DNA of 36,169 nt from Rhodospirillales bacterium (GTDB lineage: Bacteria; Pseudomonadota; Gammaproteobacteria; Burkholderiales; Burkholderiaceae_D). The DNA lies in assembly GCA_903970305.1 (NCBI GenBank), contig CAJCID010000070.1, forward strand, positions 1 through 36,169. Reading direction: 5' to 3'. Every line of letters starts with the position of its first letter. Position 1 is the stretch's first letter. The position numbers were made by a program, and so were the translations under genes. The notes beneath the pieces were generated by a model. It made no database searches. It worked only from the letters and a program-made list of their open reading frames with translations, and had not been told where the DNA came from. Below are positions 1-10,021 of this stretch, piece after piece.

Positions 1-744
1 GAGGCCTCCGAGGACAGCCCCCGGAAACGACCCGACACCGCCGATGACGACGACAACGAAGGCCTGAATCAATACATCGTCACCGCTGCCCGGACTGATC
101 GGTGCGATCGGTGCGTTGACGATCCCAGCAAACCCTGCCGCCATGGCGCCGATCCCGAAGACGAGCATGAAAACGCGATAGACGTTGATACCCAAGGCAT
201 CGACCATCCCCGAATCCTCGATACCGGCGCGCACGATCATACCCAGACGGGTCCGATAAAGGATTACATAGAAGAACACGAGCGCAACCGAAACGATGCC
301 TACGGTCAAGAGCCGGTACGTCGGATAGATCATAAATCCGAGCGAGGTTATGCCTTGCGCCCACTCGGGGGTACCGACCGTCCTGGAAAGGCTCCCAAAG
401 GCAAAGCGTACGCTTTCGACGAACACGATGCCCAGACCAAAGGTGACGAGGATCTGATCCTCCGGTGGCCTGCCATAAAAGAAGCGGATGACGCCGCGCT
501 CCATGACGATTCCGACAATCAGCACGAAAACGGATCCTGCTGCAACGGCGACCAGATACGATCCCGTGGCGTGGTAGGCAACCCAGCCCGCATAGCCGCC
601 GAGCATGAACAAGGCCCCGTGAGCGAGGTTGAGCACGCCCAGGGTGCCGTAGATGATCGTAAGTCCCGAACTGATCAGGGCGAGCAGGGCGCCCAGCACC
701 AGCCCGTTAAACATCTGTGACGTCAGGTTTGCCCAGCTGAACAC
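1..744 (-). CDS. LivH-type ABC transporter inner-membrane permease (partial, C-terminus off the window)
   Basis: Membrane permease of a branched-chain amino acid/amide-type ABC importer; it forms the channel for substrate handed over by the periplasmic binding protein. The minus-strand frame is open from 744 to the window edge, about 248 codons of a family usually near 290-300. It shows the N-terminal segment with GLTIIYGTLGVLNLAHGA (the family's NxAHG motif), then MERGVIRFFYGRPPED, RTRLGMIVRAG and the C-terminal VVVIGGVGSFPGAVLGG motif. I chose the GTG at 744-742 because AAGG lies six bases upstream and it gives the usual short N-terminus; the in-frame ATG at 714-712 has no ribosome site. 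The binding-protein gene lies 140 bp upstream on the same strand. The second permease and the two ATPases are probably past position 1. The substrate is unknown: amino acid, amide or urea-like are all possible. Confidence 0.9.
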   Translation of the reverse strand, partial: MFSWANLTSQMFNGLVLGALLALISSGLTIIYGTLGVLNLAHGALFMLGGYAGWVAYHATGSYLVAVAAGSVFVLIVGIVMERGVIRFFYGRPPEDQILVTFGLGIVFVESVRFAFGSLSRTVGTPEWAQGITSLGFMIYPTYRLLTVGIVSVALVFFYVILYRTRLGMIVRAGIEDSGMVDALGINVYRVFMLVFGIGAMAAGFAGIVNAPIAPISPGSGDDVLIQAFVVVVIGGVGSFPGAVLGGL

Positions 745-884
745 GATCGGCCTTGCTCTGTAAAGATGCGGAAGGCCATCTTACTAGAACGAATGGCCAA
801 TGCCTACGGGGAACGGGCGGCCACCGCGGGACCCCCGACTCGCGGGCCGCTCTCGCATGGATGGTCCTGATTGCCGGCGCTACT

Positions 885-2234
885 TCAGGTGTAGCTGCCC
901 AGCTTGCAGCCGAATGCTTCCGGCGGTTGCATCAAGGCTGCACCATCGACGATTTCAACGAGGTCGTAGAAATCGTCCTTGCTCTTCATCTTGCTCTGGG
1001 CCTTACCTCGCACGATGATCACCGGTCTGACCAGCTGGTGGTCCTCAGGGCGGAAATGGACCGGACCTACCGTCGACTGTACTGTCACGCCCTTCTCATA
1101 TGATTTGATGACATCGGGCGGATTGAAGGTTCCTGCCCGCTCGACAGCGTCCGCCCACATTGCGATCTGCATGTAGGCGGCATTCGCGCCCCACTCGGGG
1201 TTGTAGCCATATTTCCTCTTGAACTCGTCGTTGAACAACTTGGCAAGCGGAAAGCGGTCTTCAATCGTCCACCAATAGTCGGTTCCGGCGTAGACACCTT
1301 CCATGATGTCCTCGCCCACCTGGTCAGCGAGGAACGGCGTGTTATAGGGCATGACGAGCGTCATCTTGGACAGGATCCCGAACTGTTTGGCCTGTTTGAT
1401 CGAGAGCACGGCATCGCGTCCGAAGTTGATGTTGATGACGACATCTGCGCCACTGTTCGACACATTCAACAGGTAGGTCGAAAAATCGGTCGTACCAAGG
1501 GGCGAAATTTGATTGGTCGCCACGGTCCAGTCGCCCAGCTTGGCGAGCGCGGTCTCCATCGACTCGCGAACCGTATGGCCGTAAGTGTAGTCGGGGGTCA
1601 GAAAGGCTATTTTCTTGCCGTGTCCGAGCGCCTTGACCACAACCGGCGCAATGGCCTGAGCTGCGGTTTGCGCGTAGAAGCACTCGCGAAACGAATAACG
1701 TACGCAGTCCTTACCGGTGGTGTCGTTTGAGCCCGAGATGCACGGCAGGTAGATGACCTTCTCGCGATCGGCCAGCTTGTTCAGCGCAACTGCCACGGCA
1801 CTCGACACCGATCCAGTGATCATCAAAGCCTTCTTCTGGCTGATAAAGGCCGATGCCGCCTGAACTGCGGTATTGGGCTTGGCCTCGCTATCGGCGATCT
1901 CGTAAATCACCTTCTTGCCGAGCACACCGGTGCTGGTCTTTGGAGAGATTCTCTTGATGAGGTCGGCGCCCGAGTTGAGGTGCTCGATGGCAAGCTCGTA
2001 ACCTTTGATTTCGTCTTCCCCCTGTGCCGCGTAGGTGCCCGTTCTGGGTGTGCAGATGCCGATGAATACAGAAGAGCCCTCGACGCCCGCGGGGTAGGTT
2101 CCAACGGGCGTTGGATCGGCTGCCCTGGCTGGACTGGTCATCGTGACCGGCAGGGCGATACCACCGGCAAGACCGACGCCCAGCTTCAAGACGGTGCGAC
2201 GGGATACCGAACGGCCATTGCGTTGATTCGACAT
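885..2234 (-). CDS. Periplasmic substrate-binding protein of a branched-chain amino acid/amide-type ABC transporter, Tat-exported
   Basis: Periplasmic type I binding fold (LivK/AmiC-like, peripla_BP_6), 449 residues, expected to deliver substrate to the LivH-type permease encoded just downstream. The start is ATG at 2234-2232, preceded by GGAG at good spacing (GGAGACAAC); a longer frame back to 2375 would add an implausible basic leader. The N-terminus carries a twin-arginine motif, SRRTVLK (Arg12-Arg13), then a hydrophobic stretch and a cleavage-like PARAAD. The mature part begins GSSVFIGICTPRTGTYAAQG, the usual first strand and ligand loop, and contains YELAIEHLNS, GSVSSAVAVALNKLADREKV and LTPDYTYGHTVRE, all family hallmarks. 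It is a different branch from the UrtA protein later in the window. The substrate cannot be read from the sequence. Confidence 0.92.
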   Translation of the reverse strand: MSNQRNGRSVSRRTVLKLGVGLAGGIALPVTMTSPARAADPTPVGTYPAGVEGSSVFIGICTPRTGTYAAQGEDEIKGYELAIEHLNSGADLIKRISPKTSTGVLGKKVIYEIADSEAKPNTAVQAASAFISQKKALMITGSVSSAVAVALNKLADREKVIYLPCISGSNDTTGKDCVRYSFRECFYAQTAAQAIAPVVVKALGHGKKIAFLTPDYTYGHTVRESMETALAKLGDWTVATNQISPLGTTDFSTYLLNVSNSGADVVININFGRDAVLSIKQAKQFGILSKMTLVMPYNTPFLADQVGEDIMEGVYAGTDYWWTIEDRFPLAKLFNDEFKRKYGYNPEWGANAAYMQIAMWADAVERAGTFNPPDVIKSYEKGVTVQSTVGPVHFRPEDHQLVRPVIIVRGKAQSKMKSKDDFYDLVEIVDGAALMQPPEAFGCKLGSYT

Positions 2235-2954
2235 GTTGTCTCCGATGATTGTTGGAATACGGAATGCCTTTGGTCGTCTCCAGGACACTGACGGGGTTCG
2301 CCGTGCCAGTAGGTACGTGCCGCCCCCGGAGCTGCGAATCGGCAGTCTTGTCGCACCAGGCGCAGCGAAGCCCAATTCTAGTGAATATCGATTGACTTAG
2401 TTCATCAGGTCCTACCCTAGGTTCGCAGCCCTGTGCGCTCGCGGGCGAGGCAAGCGTGATCGAAGTGGCACCGAAGTCATGCGGGCGTACGGATGGGGTG
2501 AGCCGCAAAAACGCGCAATCTCGGACGATCGAAAATGCCGCGGAAGTCACGCGCCCTGCTTCCATTTTCAATCCATCTCCTGATCCCCGTCGGGACTCGA
2601 TCGCCATTCTCGCGCTCAAACCCGATCGAGAGCTCCCACACCCGCACCAACGTAGACGTCGACGTGCGCAATTTGCACCATCGGACAATGCGCGCCCATG
2701 GGGCGAACTTCTTCGCCACCGCGTCGGTAGCTTCAAGGCTGCCGGCGCCGGAGCGGATTCATCAACCTGCCAAAGGAGGGTGGCCATGCTCGCCCCAGCG
2801 TCCGCAGTGGCAGCATCGCTTCCGGTAGAGCCGGCTCGAACGGCAAAGAGACCTCGTCCAGGACGACGCGCGGGATGCTTTACCCTTAAGGCGAGAGCCT
2901 GTGAATGTTCTGGAAGTCGCTTCTAGAACCTCCTCCCCAGATTCAGCGAAGCGC
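2235..2954. other. 720-bp gap with no convincing gene
   Basis: This stretch lies between the 5' end of the binding-protein gene and the 3' end of the exonuclease III gene, both on the minus strand. It should hold the promoter of the ABC transporter on the minus strand, but I found no clear -35/-10 pair. The open frames here (for example plus 2456-2926 and minus 2477-2719) have low-complexity, arginine-rich translations, no ribosome sites and no recognisable domain. A short hairpin at 2907-2929 is listed separately. It may be decayed coding sequence or simply regulatory DNA. Confidence 0.6.
2907..2929. other. Imperfect hairpin downstream of the exonuclease III gene
   Basis: GTTCTGGAAG (2907-2916) faces CTTCTAGAAC (2920-2929) across a three-base loop: ten pairs with one G-U as plus-strand RNA, and an A-C mismatch as minus-strand RNA. 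It lies 26 bp past the xthA stop but has no T-run after it on the minus strand, so a terminator role is only possible. Confidence 0.3.
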
Positions 2955-3791
2955 TCAGAGCATCCAGTCGTAGTCGATGGTCAGCGGCGCGTGATCACTA
3001 AAGCGCTCGTCCTTGTAGATCGACGCAGTGATTGCCCTCGAAGCGATTCCCGGGGTCGCGATCTGATAGTCAATGCGCCACCCCACATTGTTGGCCCAGG
3101 CCTGGCCGCGACTGCTCCACCAGGTGTACTGATCGGCTCGAGGATCCAGGCGTCGGAAGACGTCCACGAAACCCAGCTCATCGAAGACCCGGGTGAGCCA
3201 GGCGCGCTCCTCCGGAAGGAAGCCAGAGTTCTTCTGGTTGCTCTTCCAGTTCTTGAGGTCGATCTCCTTATGGGCGATGTTCCAATCGCCGCACAAAATG
3301 AACTCGCGCCCGGTTGACTCGCTTTCTTCCTTGAGAACCGCGAGATGGGGTAGAAACTCGTCAAGGAAGCGGAATTTTGCCTCCTGCCTTTCGGACGAGC
3401 TGGAACCCGAGGGGAGGTAAAGACTGATGACGGAAAGCTTTCTTCGTGCCTTGTCGAAATCCGAGCGGACATACCTGCCCTCGGCATCGAACTCGGTCGA
3501 TGAGAATCCGATGCGCATGGCAGTGGGCTTTTTCACCGCATAGAGTCCCGCGCCGCTGTATCCCTTCTTTTCGGCATAGTGAAATCCGCCGTGGTGGGTC
3601 GCACTTTGCAGGAGCACCTCGTCCATATCGCTGGCCTGGGCTTTTAGCTCCTGCACACAGAGGACGTCCGGCTTCAACTTTCCAAGCCAATCAAACACCC
3701 CCTTTCGGGTCGCCGAGCGAATTCCGTTAAGATTTAGGGTGGTGATGCGCAGCTTGCTTTTCGCAGGATCGGGTCGGGCTGCTTTGGGCAT
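2955..3791 (-). CDS. xthA: Exodeoxyribonuclease III-family AP endonuclease
   Basis: DNA repair nuclease of the endonuclease/exonuclease/phosphatase fold; it cuts DNA 5' of abasic sites and trims 3' ends using a divalent metal. The protein is 278 residues, normal for the family. Visible motifs are TLNLNGIRSATRKGVFDWL (metal-site Asn22), VLCVQELKAQ (metal-binding Glu48), LCGDWNIAHKEIDLKNWK (catalytic Asp/Asn loop), and at the C-terminus RFSDHAPLTIDYDW (catalytic Asp-His). I chose ATG 3791-3789, which gives MPKAARPDPAKSKLRITTLN; the frame extends back to 3899, but that would overlap the pyrE start. No strong ribosome site precedes it. It is divergent from pyrE with 100 bp between the two starts, which must contain both promoters. 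The family is certain, but betaproteobacteria often carry two paralogues, so the symbol could differ. Confidence 0.93.
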   Translation of the reverse strand: MPKAARPDPAKSKLRITTLNLNGIRSATRKGVFDWLGKLKPDVLCVQELKAQASDMDEVLLQSATHHGGFHYAEKKGYSGAGLYAVKKPTAMRIGFSSTEFDAEGRYVRSDFDKARRKLSVISLYLPSGSSSSERQEAKFRFLDEFLPHLAVLKEESESTGREFILCGDWNIAHKEIDLKNWKSNQKNSGFLPEERAWLTRVFDELGFVDVFRRLDPRADQYTWWSSRGQAWANNVGWRIDYQIATPGIASRAITASIYKDERFSDHAPLTIDYDWML

Positions 3792-3891
3792 AGGAACGAA
3801 CTTTGCGTATGGGATTGGAAACCCCGTTTTGAGTCCTGGTCGGCGACCAAAATTGGGCGCTTGGGCGATATATTGACCAAAAGAGGCGCAT

Positions 3892-4587
3892 TTGAGCAAT
3901 TTACGTCAGGACTTCATCGAGTTCGCCGTAGAGTCCGGAGTCCTGATGTTCGGGGAGTTCGTTACCAAGGCTGGTCGCACATCTCCCTACTTCTTTAACG
4001 CTGGCCTCTTCCACCACGGCGCGACGCTCGGCAAGCTTTCGGGATTCTATGCGAAAACCTTGCTTGCGGCTGAACGTGACCATGGCTTGAAAGTGGACGT
4101 CCTATTTGGACCGGCCTACAAGGGGATCACCCTCGTTGCAGGGACCGCGATCGCCCTTGCGCAGGTGGACGCCGTCCATGGCGGCCGCGACATCCCCTTC
4201 TCCTTCAACCGTAAGGAGGCGAAGGATCATGGCGAGAAGGGCATCATGGTGGGTGCTCCGCTGAAGGGGAACGTCGTCATCATCGATGACGTGATCTCGG
4301 CAGGCACGTCGGTGCGCGAATCGGTGCAGATCATCCGCGCCGCCGGAGCCAATCCGGCGGCTGTCCTGATTGCCCTGGACCGCCAGGAGCGAGGGGGTGA
4401 TGCGCTGGCCGTCTCCGCATCATCGGCGGTCGAGGAGGTCGAGCGGGACTACGGCATCCCAGTGATCTCAATCGCGAATCTCGATGACATCTTGGATTAT
4501 CTCGACGGCGCATCGACGAGGGGCTTGGCATCCCACCGCGGTGCTGTGGGCGACTATCGGGCTCGCTACGGCGTGCAGCGCTCATGA
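3892..4587 (+). CDS. pyrE: Orotate phosphoribosyltransferase
   Basis: Cytosolic pyrimidine-synthesis enzyme that joins orotate to PRPP to make orotidine 5'-phosphate. The protein is 231 residues, close to the family's 210-230. Visible motifs are [22 protein letters not shown] at the N-terminus (orotate loop), [27 protein letters not shown] (flexible catalytic loop) and the PRPP-binding [16 protein letters not shown]. The start codon is TTG at 3892-3894: AAGAGG at 3881-3886 sits five bases upstream, and no ATG fits the conserved N-terminus. The gene is divergent from xthA. Its stop overlaps the next start as ATGA (4584-4587), so the DUF4124 gene downstream is translationally coupled. Confidence 0.96.
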   Translation: MSNLRQDFIEFAVESGVLMFGEFVTKAGRTSPYFFNAGLFHHGATLGKLSGFYAKTLLAAERDHGLKVDVLFGPAYKGITLVAGTAIALAQVDAVHGGRDIPFSFNRKEAKDHGEKGIMVGAPLKGNVVIIDDVISAGTSVRESVQIIRAAGANPAAVLIALDRQERGGDALAVSASSAVEEVERDYGIPVISIANLDDILDYLDGASTRGLASHRGAVGDYRARYGVQRS

Positions 4588-5234
4588 GGGTCCCGCGCGG
4601 TGCGCTGCTCTGGTCGGTGCTCGGCCTGGGCATCGCGGGCAGTGCGATGGCGCAGTCAAGCGGGAACGCGGGGGCCGGGCACATCTACACGTGCAAGGAC
4701 GCCAGTGGGCGGATGATCACATCCGATCAGCCGATTCCGGAATGCGCCAATCGGAACCAGGAGGAACGCTCGAAGGGAGGCATCATTTTGCGCGAGATTC
4801 CGCCGCCCCTGACGGCGGCTCAGCGCGCTCAAGCCGAAGCGGACGAGAAGAAGCGCCGCGCGGACGAAGCAGAGAAGCTCGAACAGCAACGCCGTGATCG
4901 CGTGCTGCTCAGCACCTATTCGAGCGAGCAAGACATCCAGGGGGCGCGCAACCGCGCGTTGGGCGACTTCAAGGACGCACTGGATGCAGCCAACGGCCGG
5001 CTTGCGGGCCTGAACCAGGAGCATGCTGCCAATGCCCGCGAGGCGGAGACCTACAAAGGCAAGACCCTGCCCGCCGCCCTTCAGCGCAAGATCGACTTGA
5101 ACGAATCGGCGATCGCAAACGAGATGCACACGATCACGGATCGTCAGGGCGACATCGACCGGATCAACCAGCGCTTCGATGTGGAGCTCAGCCGTTTTCG
5201 GGAACTCACCAAAGACGTGCCCAAGGACAAGTGA
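4584..5234 (+). CDS. DUF4124-domain periplasmic protein with a C-terminal coiled coil
   Basis: Function unknown. The first 25 residues form a signal peptide (hydrophobic [14 protein letters not shown] with an AMAQ-type cleavage site). Residues about 32-50, [22 protein letters not shown], match the DUF4124 pattern, a short Y-x-C/W-x-D-xxG-xx-x-SDxP element with paired cysteines common in periplasmic betaproteobacterial proteins. From about residue 75 the protein is a long charged helix ([20 protein letters not shown] and on), expected to be a coiled coil, followed by a second helical part ending in KDVPKDK. The start overlaps the pyrE stop by four bases. A DUF4124 gene between pyrE and gatB recurs in betaproteobacteria, which suggests a housekeeping envelope role, but no partner is known from this sequence. 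Confidence 0.85.
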   Translation: MRVPRGALLWSVLGLGIAGSAMAQSSGNAGAGHIYTCKDASGRMITSDQPIPECANRNQEERSKGGIILREIPPPLTAAQRAQAEADEKKRRADEAEKLEQQRRDRVLLSTYSSEQDIQGARNRALGDFKDALDAANGRLAGLNQEHAANAREAETYKGKTLPAALQRKIDLNESAIANEMHTITDRQGDIDRINQRFDVELSRFRELTKDVPKDK

Positions 5235-5236
5235 CC

Positions 5237-5266
5237 CCTCGCGCTGACGCGGGCCATAGGGTTTTT
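5237..5266 (+). terminator. Weak terminator candidate between the DUF4124 gene and gatB
   Basis: The convergent gap holds a small stem (CGCG 5240-5243 with CGCG 5248-5251, extended by CC/GG around a one-base bulge), followed after eight bases by TTTTT (5262-5266). The stem is short and the T-run is displaced, so this is only a candidate for ending the pyrE-DUF4124 message. Confidence 0.3.
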
Positions 5267-5275
5267 CCTTAAGGC

Positions 5276-6736
5276 TTAGCCTCTGAGCTTCTGGCGCAGC
5301 AGTTCGTTGAGCTGTTGGGGGTTGGCCTTGCCCTGCGTCGCCTTCATCGCCTGACCGACAAAAAAGCCGAAGAGCTTCTCTTTGCCCGACCGATAGTCCG
5401 CAAGTTGTGCCGGATAGGCGGTCAGGAGCTCATCAATCAGTTTCTCGATCGCCCCGAGGTCAGAGATCTGGCGTAGACCCTTCTCGTCGATGATGCGGTC
5501 CGCGGCATCGTTCTCGGTTGAGGCGCGCTCCCACAGAGTCTGGAAGACTTCCTTGGCGATCTTGCCGCTGATGGTGCCATCGATGAGCCGCGCAAGAAGT
5601 CCCGCCAACTGGGTTGACGAGACGCGCGCCGCTTCGATCTCGAGGCCGTCGCGTCGTAGGTGGGAGGCCAGTTCACCCATGATCCAGTTGGCCACGAGCT
5701 TCGACTGGCCGGCCCCGAGCCTGCCCAGCGTTGCCTCAAAATAATGGGCCACCGCGCGACTTTGGGTCATGCCATGCGCGTCGTAGTCAGTCAGTCCGAA
5801 TTCGCGCACATAACGCGAGCGCATCGCCGCGGGTAATTCGGGTAGGCTCTCGCGCACATGCGCAATCCACTCCGGCGAGACTGCCAGCGGGGGAAGATCA
5901 GGGTCCGGAAAGTACCGATAGTCGTGCGCGTCCTCTTTACTGCGCATCGTGCGCGTTTCGTCGCGGTCTGGGTCGTAGAGTCGGGTTTCCTGTACGACGC
6001 GGCCGCCGTCCTCGATCAACTCGATCTGGCGTCGGACTTCGAAGTCGATGGCCTGCTGAAGAAACCGGAAGGAATTCAGATTCTTGATCTCGCAGCGGGT
6101 GCCGAACTCGGATTGCCCGTGAGGACGCACCGAGACGTTGGCGTCACATCGGAATGAACCTTCTTGCATGTTCCCGTCGCAGATGCCAAGCCAGACCACG
6201 AGCCCGTGCAACTCGCGCGCGTAGGCCACTGCCTCGGCAGCCGAGCGCATGTCTGGCTCGGAGACGATCTCGAGCAGCGGCGTGCCGGCGCGATTCAGAT
6301 CGATACCGCTCATCCCCGCGAAGTCCTCGTGCAGGCTCTTGCCGGCATCCTCTTCAAGATGAGCGCGCGTGAGTCGCACCGTCTTCGTGACGGCCCGGCC
6401 TTCCTCCTCGAGCATGAAAGAAAGGGTGCCACCCTGCACGATTGGCGTCTCGAACTGACTGATCTGGTATCCCTTGGGCAGGTCAGGATAGAAGTAGTTC
6501 TTGCGGGCAAATACCGATCGCGGCGCGATCTGCGCGCCGATCGCGAGGCCCAGTCTGATCGCGCGCTCGACCGCGCCCCGATTCAAGACGGGCAGCGTGC
6601 CGGGCAAGGCGAGGTCGACCGGGCAGGCCTGGGTGTTCGCCTCTGCCCCGAAACGGGTTGGCGCGCCGCTGAAAATCTTTGAGACCGTCGAGAGCTGCGT
6701 GTGAGTCTCCAGTCCGATCACGACCTCCCACTTCAT
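5276..6736 (-). CDS. gatB: Aspartyl/glutamyl-tRNA(Asn/Gln) amidotransferase subunit B
   Basis: Subunit of the GatCAB complex that phosphorylates Glu-tRNA(Gln) or Asp-tRNA(Asn) and transfers ammonia supplied by GatA. The protein is 486 residues, the usual length. It begins [17 protein letters not shown] and shows the family motifs [85 protein letters not shown] and [13 protein letters not shown]. The C-terminal YqeY-like tail ends [31 protein letters not shown] at 6736-6734 has GGAGGG just upstream. It is the last gene of gatC-gatA-gatB, with 24 bp separating it from gatA. Confidence 0.98.
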   Translation of the reverse strand: MKWEVVIGLETHTQLSTVSKIFSGAPTRFGAEANTQACPVDLALPGTLPVLNRGAVERAIRLGLAIGAQIAPRSVFARKNYFYPDLPKGYQISQFETPIVQGGTLSFMLEEEGRAVTKTVRLTRAHLEEDAGKSLHEDFAGMSGIDLNRAGTPLLEIVSEPDMRSAAEAVAYARELHGLVVWLGICDGNMQEGSFRCDANVSVRPHGQSEFGTRCEIKNLNSFRFLQQAIDFEVRRQIELIEDGGRVVQETRLYDPDRDETRTMRSKEDAHDYRYFPDPDLPPLAVSPEWIAHVRESLPELPAAMRSRYVREFGLTDYDAHGMTQSRAVAHYFEATLGRLGAGQSKLVANWIMGELASHLRRDGLEIEAARVSSTQLAGLLARLIDGTISGKIAKEVFQTLWERASTENDAADRIIDEKGLRQISDLGAIEKLIDELLTAYPAQLADYRSGKEKLFGFFVGQAMKATQGKANPQQLNELLRQKLRG

Positions 6737-6760
6737 GACCTGTCCCTCCAGGATCCGGTT

Positions 6761-8233
6761 CTAGGCATGCCCAGTCCCTCCGGGCGCTCGAGTATGCCAG
6801 TCCGTCCCCTTTTGAAACTGGTGGGCAGCGCCCAAGATGCGCGCCTCCGCGAAGTAGTCGCCGATCAGTTGCAAACCGATGGGGCGTCCCTTGTCTCCAA
6901 ATCCGCACGGCAGGGAGAGTCCGGGCAGACCGGCCAAGCTTACCGAGAGCGTGAAAACATCGGCCAGGTAGTTCGCCACGGGGTCATCGACCTTCTCACC
7001 GATGTCCCACGCGACCGTCGGCGAGACCGGTGTGGCGATGACGTCGCACTGGCGAAACGCCGCGCGGAAGTCCTCGGCAATGAGCCGGCGGATCTTCTGG
7101 GCCTGCAGATAATAGGCGTCGTAGTAGCCATGCGAGAGCACGTAGGTTCCGACCAGAATGCGGCGCTTGACCTCCCACCCAAAGCCCTCGGCGCGCGTCT
7201 GCTCGTACATCTCGAGTAGGTCGCCGTATTCCGCTGCGCGGTGCCCGTAGCGCACCCCGTCAAAGCGCGACAGATTCGAGGAGGCCTCTGCGGGCGCGAT
7301 CACGTAGTAAGCCGGAATCGACAGATCCGTGCGCGGCAGAGACAGGTTCACCAGTTTCGCGCCCAACTTTTTGTATTCCTTCAAGGCCTCCTCGACGGCG
7401 CGCGCAACATCTGGGCTGACCCCTGGACCGAAATACTCCTTGGGTAGACCGATGCGCAGGCCATCGACGGGTCGCGAGAGCTCCCGCGTGAAGTCCTCTG
7501 GCACCCGCTCCACACTGGTTGAATCGCGCGCGTCGAACCCCGCCATATGACTCAGCACCAGGGCACAGTCGGCGGCCGAACGAGCCAACACGCCCCCTTG
7601 GTCAAGGCTCGAGGCGAAGGCGATCATGCCCCAACGCGAGACGCGCCCATAGGTGGGCTTGATTCCGGTGACGCCGCACATCGAGGCCGGCTGACGAATC
7701 GAGCCTCCGGTATCGGTCCCGGTTGCGACCGGGACCAATCCTGCGGCCACTGCCGCCGCGGATCCTCCGGAGGTGCCACCGGATATGGCACGCCGGTCCC
7801 AAGGGTTCTTGACCGGGCCGAAGTAGGAGTTCTCGTTGGACGAGCCCATCGCGAACTCATCGCAATTCGCCTTGCCGATGGTCACCATGCCGGCACCAAA
7901 TGGGCCAAGCCCCAGCTTCTCGACCACCGTCGCATCGAACGGGCTGCGGTAATTCTCGAGCATGCGCGAACCGGCGGTCGAACGGAATTCGCGTGTGGCA
8001 AAGATATCCTTATGCGCGACAGGTATGCCGGTCAAAGGGCCTGCCGTGCCGGCCGCGCGCCGCTCATCGGCCGCACGGGCCTGCATGAGCGAGATCTCAC
8101 GGTCAACCGTGATGAAGGCGTTCAGGTCGGCATGTTCTGCTATGCGCCCCAAGAGATGGGTGGTCAGCTCCGCACTGGAGAGCGTACCGTCGGCGAGCTG
8201 GGCCGATAGCTCGGTTAGAGAGAGGTTGTGCAT
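6761..8233 (-). CDS. gatA: Aspartyl/glutamyl-tRNA(Asn/Gln) amidotransferase subunit A
   Basis: Glutaminase subunit of GatCAB, an amidase-signature enzyme that releases ammonia from glutamine or asparagine. The protein is 490 residues, normal length. The catalytic lysine is in [11 protein letters not shown] (Lys75). The nucleophile is in [13 protein letters not shown] (Ser178), and the glycine-serine loop reads [16 protein letters not shown] (151-166). At the position 24 residues before the nucleophile, where amidase-signature enzymes usually have the cis-serine, this protein has Thr154, followed by Ser155. The start is ATG 8233-8231, matching the family N-terminus ([16 protein letters not shown]), although no Shine-Dalgarno is visible, so translation may depend on coupling to gatC 58 bp upstream. 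Confidence 0.98.
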   Translation of the reverse strand: MHNLSLTELSAQLADGTLSSAELTTHLLGRIAEHADLNAFITVDREISLMQARAADERRAAGTAGPLTGIPVAHKDIFATREFRSTAGSRMLENYRSPFDATVVEKLGLGPFGAGMVTIGKANCDEFAMGSSNENSYFGPVKNPWDRRAISGGTSGGSAAAVAAGLVPVATGTDTGGSIRQPASMCGVTGIKPTYGRVSRWGMIAFASSLDQGGVLARSAADCALVLSHMAGFDARDSTSVERVPEDFTRELSRPVDGLRIGLPKEYFGPGVSPDVARAVEEALKEYKKLGAKLVNLSLPRTDLSIPAYYVIAPAEASSNLSRFDGVRYGHRAAEYGDLLEMYEQTRAEGFGWEVKRRILVGTYVLSHGYYDAYYLQAQKIRRLIAEDFRAAFRQCDVIATPVSPTVAWDIGEKVDDPVANYLADVFTLSVSLAGLPGLSLPCGFGDKGRPIGLQLIGDYFAEARILGAAHQFQKGTDWHTRAPGGTGHA

Positions 8234-8291
8234 GGCAAGAGGTGGGGTCCGATCGAGTGCTGGGCGCGCTGACCATGGCTTTCCTGGCCCT

Positions 8292-8591
8292 TCATTCGAT
8301 CACCTTGGGTACCAGGTAGAGTCCGTCGCGCACGGCCGGTGCGCTCTCCTGGTAGGTCTCGCGACCGTTGGGTTCGGTGATCGCGTCTTCGCGCAGACGC
8401 AAAGTCACGTCCTCGATGGCCGCAAGCGGAGTGGAAAGGGGCTCGATGCCTCGGGTGTCGACCGCCTGCATCGTTTCGATCAGGCCGAAGATGCCATTGA
8501 GCTGGTCGAGAGTCGCCCGCGCCTCGGCATCGCCAAGCGCGAGCCGCGCGAGCCGGGCGATGCGCTGAACGTCAGAGAGGGTCAAAGACAT
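8292..8591 (-). CDS. gatC: Aspartyl/glutamyl-tRNA(Asn/Gln) amidotransferase subunit C
   Basis: Small belt subunit that wraps and stabilises GatA and GatB; first gene of the gatCAB operon. The protein is 99 residues, normal for the family. It shows [16 protein letters not shown], the [34 protein letters not shown] core, LREDAITEP, and the C-terminal [13 protein letters not shown] 8591-8589 is the only start that keeps the conserved N-terminus; the preceding CGACTCCTC has no ribosome site. It is divergent from mreB with 280 bp between the starts, so the operon promoter must lie there. With GatCAB present, the organism probably makes Gln-tRNA(Gln) and/or Asn-tRNA(Asn) indirectly; which one cannot be told from the window. 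Confidence 0.97.
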   Translation of the reverse strand: MSLTLSDVQRIARLARLALGDAEARATLDQLNGIFGLIETMQAVDTRGIEPLSTPLAAIEDVTLRLREDAITEPNGRETYQESAPAVRDGLYLVPKVIE

Positions 8592-8740
8592 GAGGAGTCG
8601 ATTGCGAAATTCTCAAGTGGAACGGGCCTTCTGTTAGGTCCCGCCAAGATCTTTCAGAGCTTACCTGAAGGCGCCATTCCGAACGCTCGGTCCTGGAGCA
8701 AAATGGCCGCCGGCCGGGAAATTGGCCCTGAATTATAAGG

Positions 8741-8746
8741 TATGAT
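8741..8746 (+). promoter_or_regulatory. Candidate -10 element for the mreB operon
   Basis: TATGAT (8741-8746) lies in the AT-rich patch AATTATAAGGTATGAT, the only such patch in the 280-bp gatC-mreB divergent gap. No good -35 lies 16-18 bp upstream (TTGGCC at 8722-8727 is too close). It would give a leader of about 120 nt before mreB. Confidence 0.4.
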
Positions 8747-8775
8747 CCTCGTTTTAGCGGCTTCCCGATAACTGA

Positions 8776-9915
<1,140 letters not shown>

Positions 9916-9965
9916 GCCTGAGTGGTCATGCGTTCAGCGGATTGCGTTGAGCGTGAAGTGGGTAT

Positions 9966-10015
9966 GCGCCCCGGGCGGATGACGGGCGCCAGCGCAAGGC
10001 CCGAAGGGTCCGGGC
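9966..10015 (+). other. Two small hairpins in the mreB-mreC gap
   Basis: GCGCCC (9966-9971) pairs with GGGCGC (9984-9989), and GCCCG (9999-10003) pairs with CGGGC (10011-10015). The loop of the second hairpin contains AAGGG (10004-10008), the only Shine-Dalgarno-like sequence before mreC, with the 3' arm of the stem lying between it and the start codon. Both stems are short. Confidence 0.35.
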
Positions 10016-10021
10016 TCCCGC

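Noticed and set aside
2467-2485. A second sigma-54-like site (TGGCACCGAAG...) in the upstream gap
   Set aside because: The GG to GC spacing is twelve, not ten, so it does not fit the -24/-12 rule.
2456-2926. A 156-codon plus-strand frame in the 2235-2954 gap
   Set aside because: Arginine/alanine/proline-rich translation, no ribosome site, no domain; overlapping frames exist on both strands.
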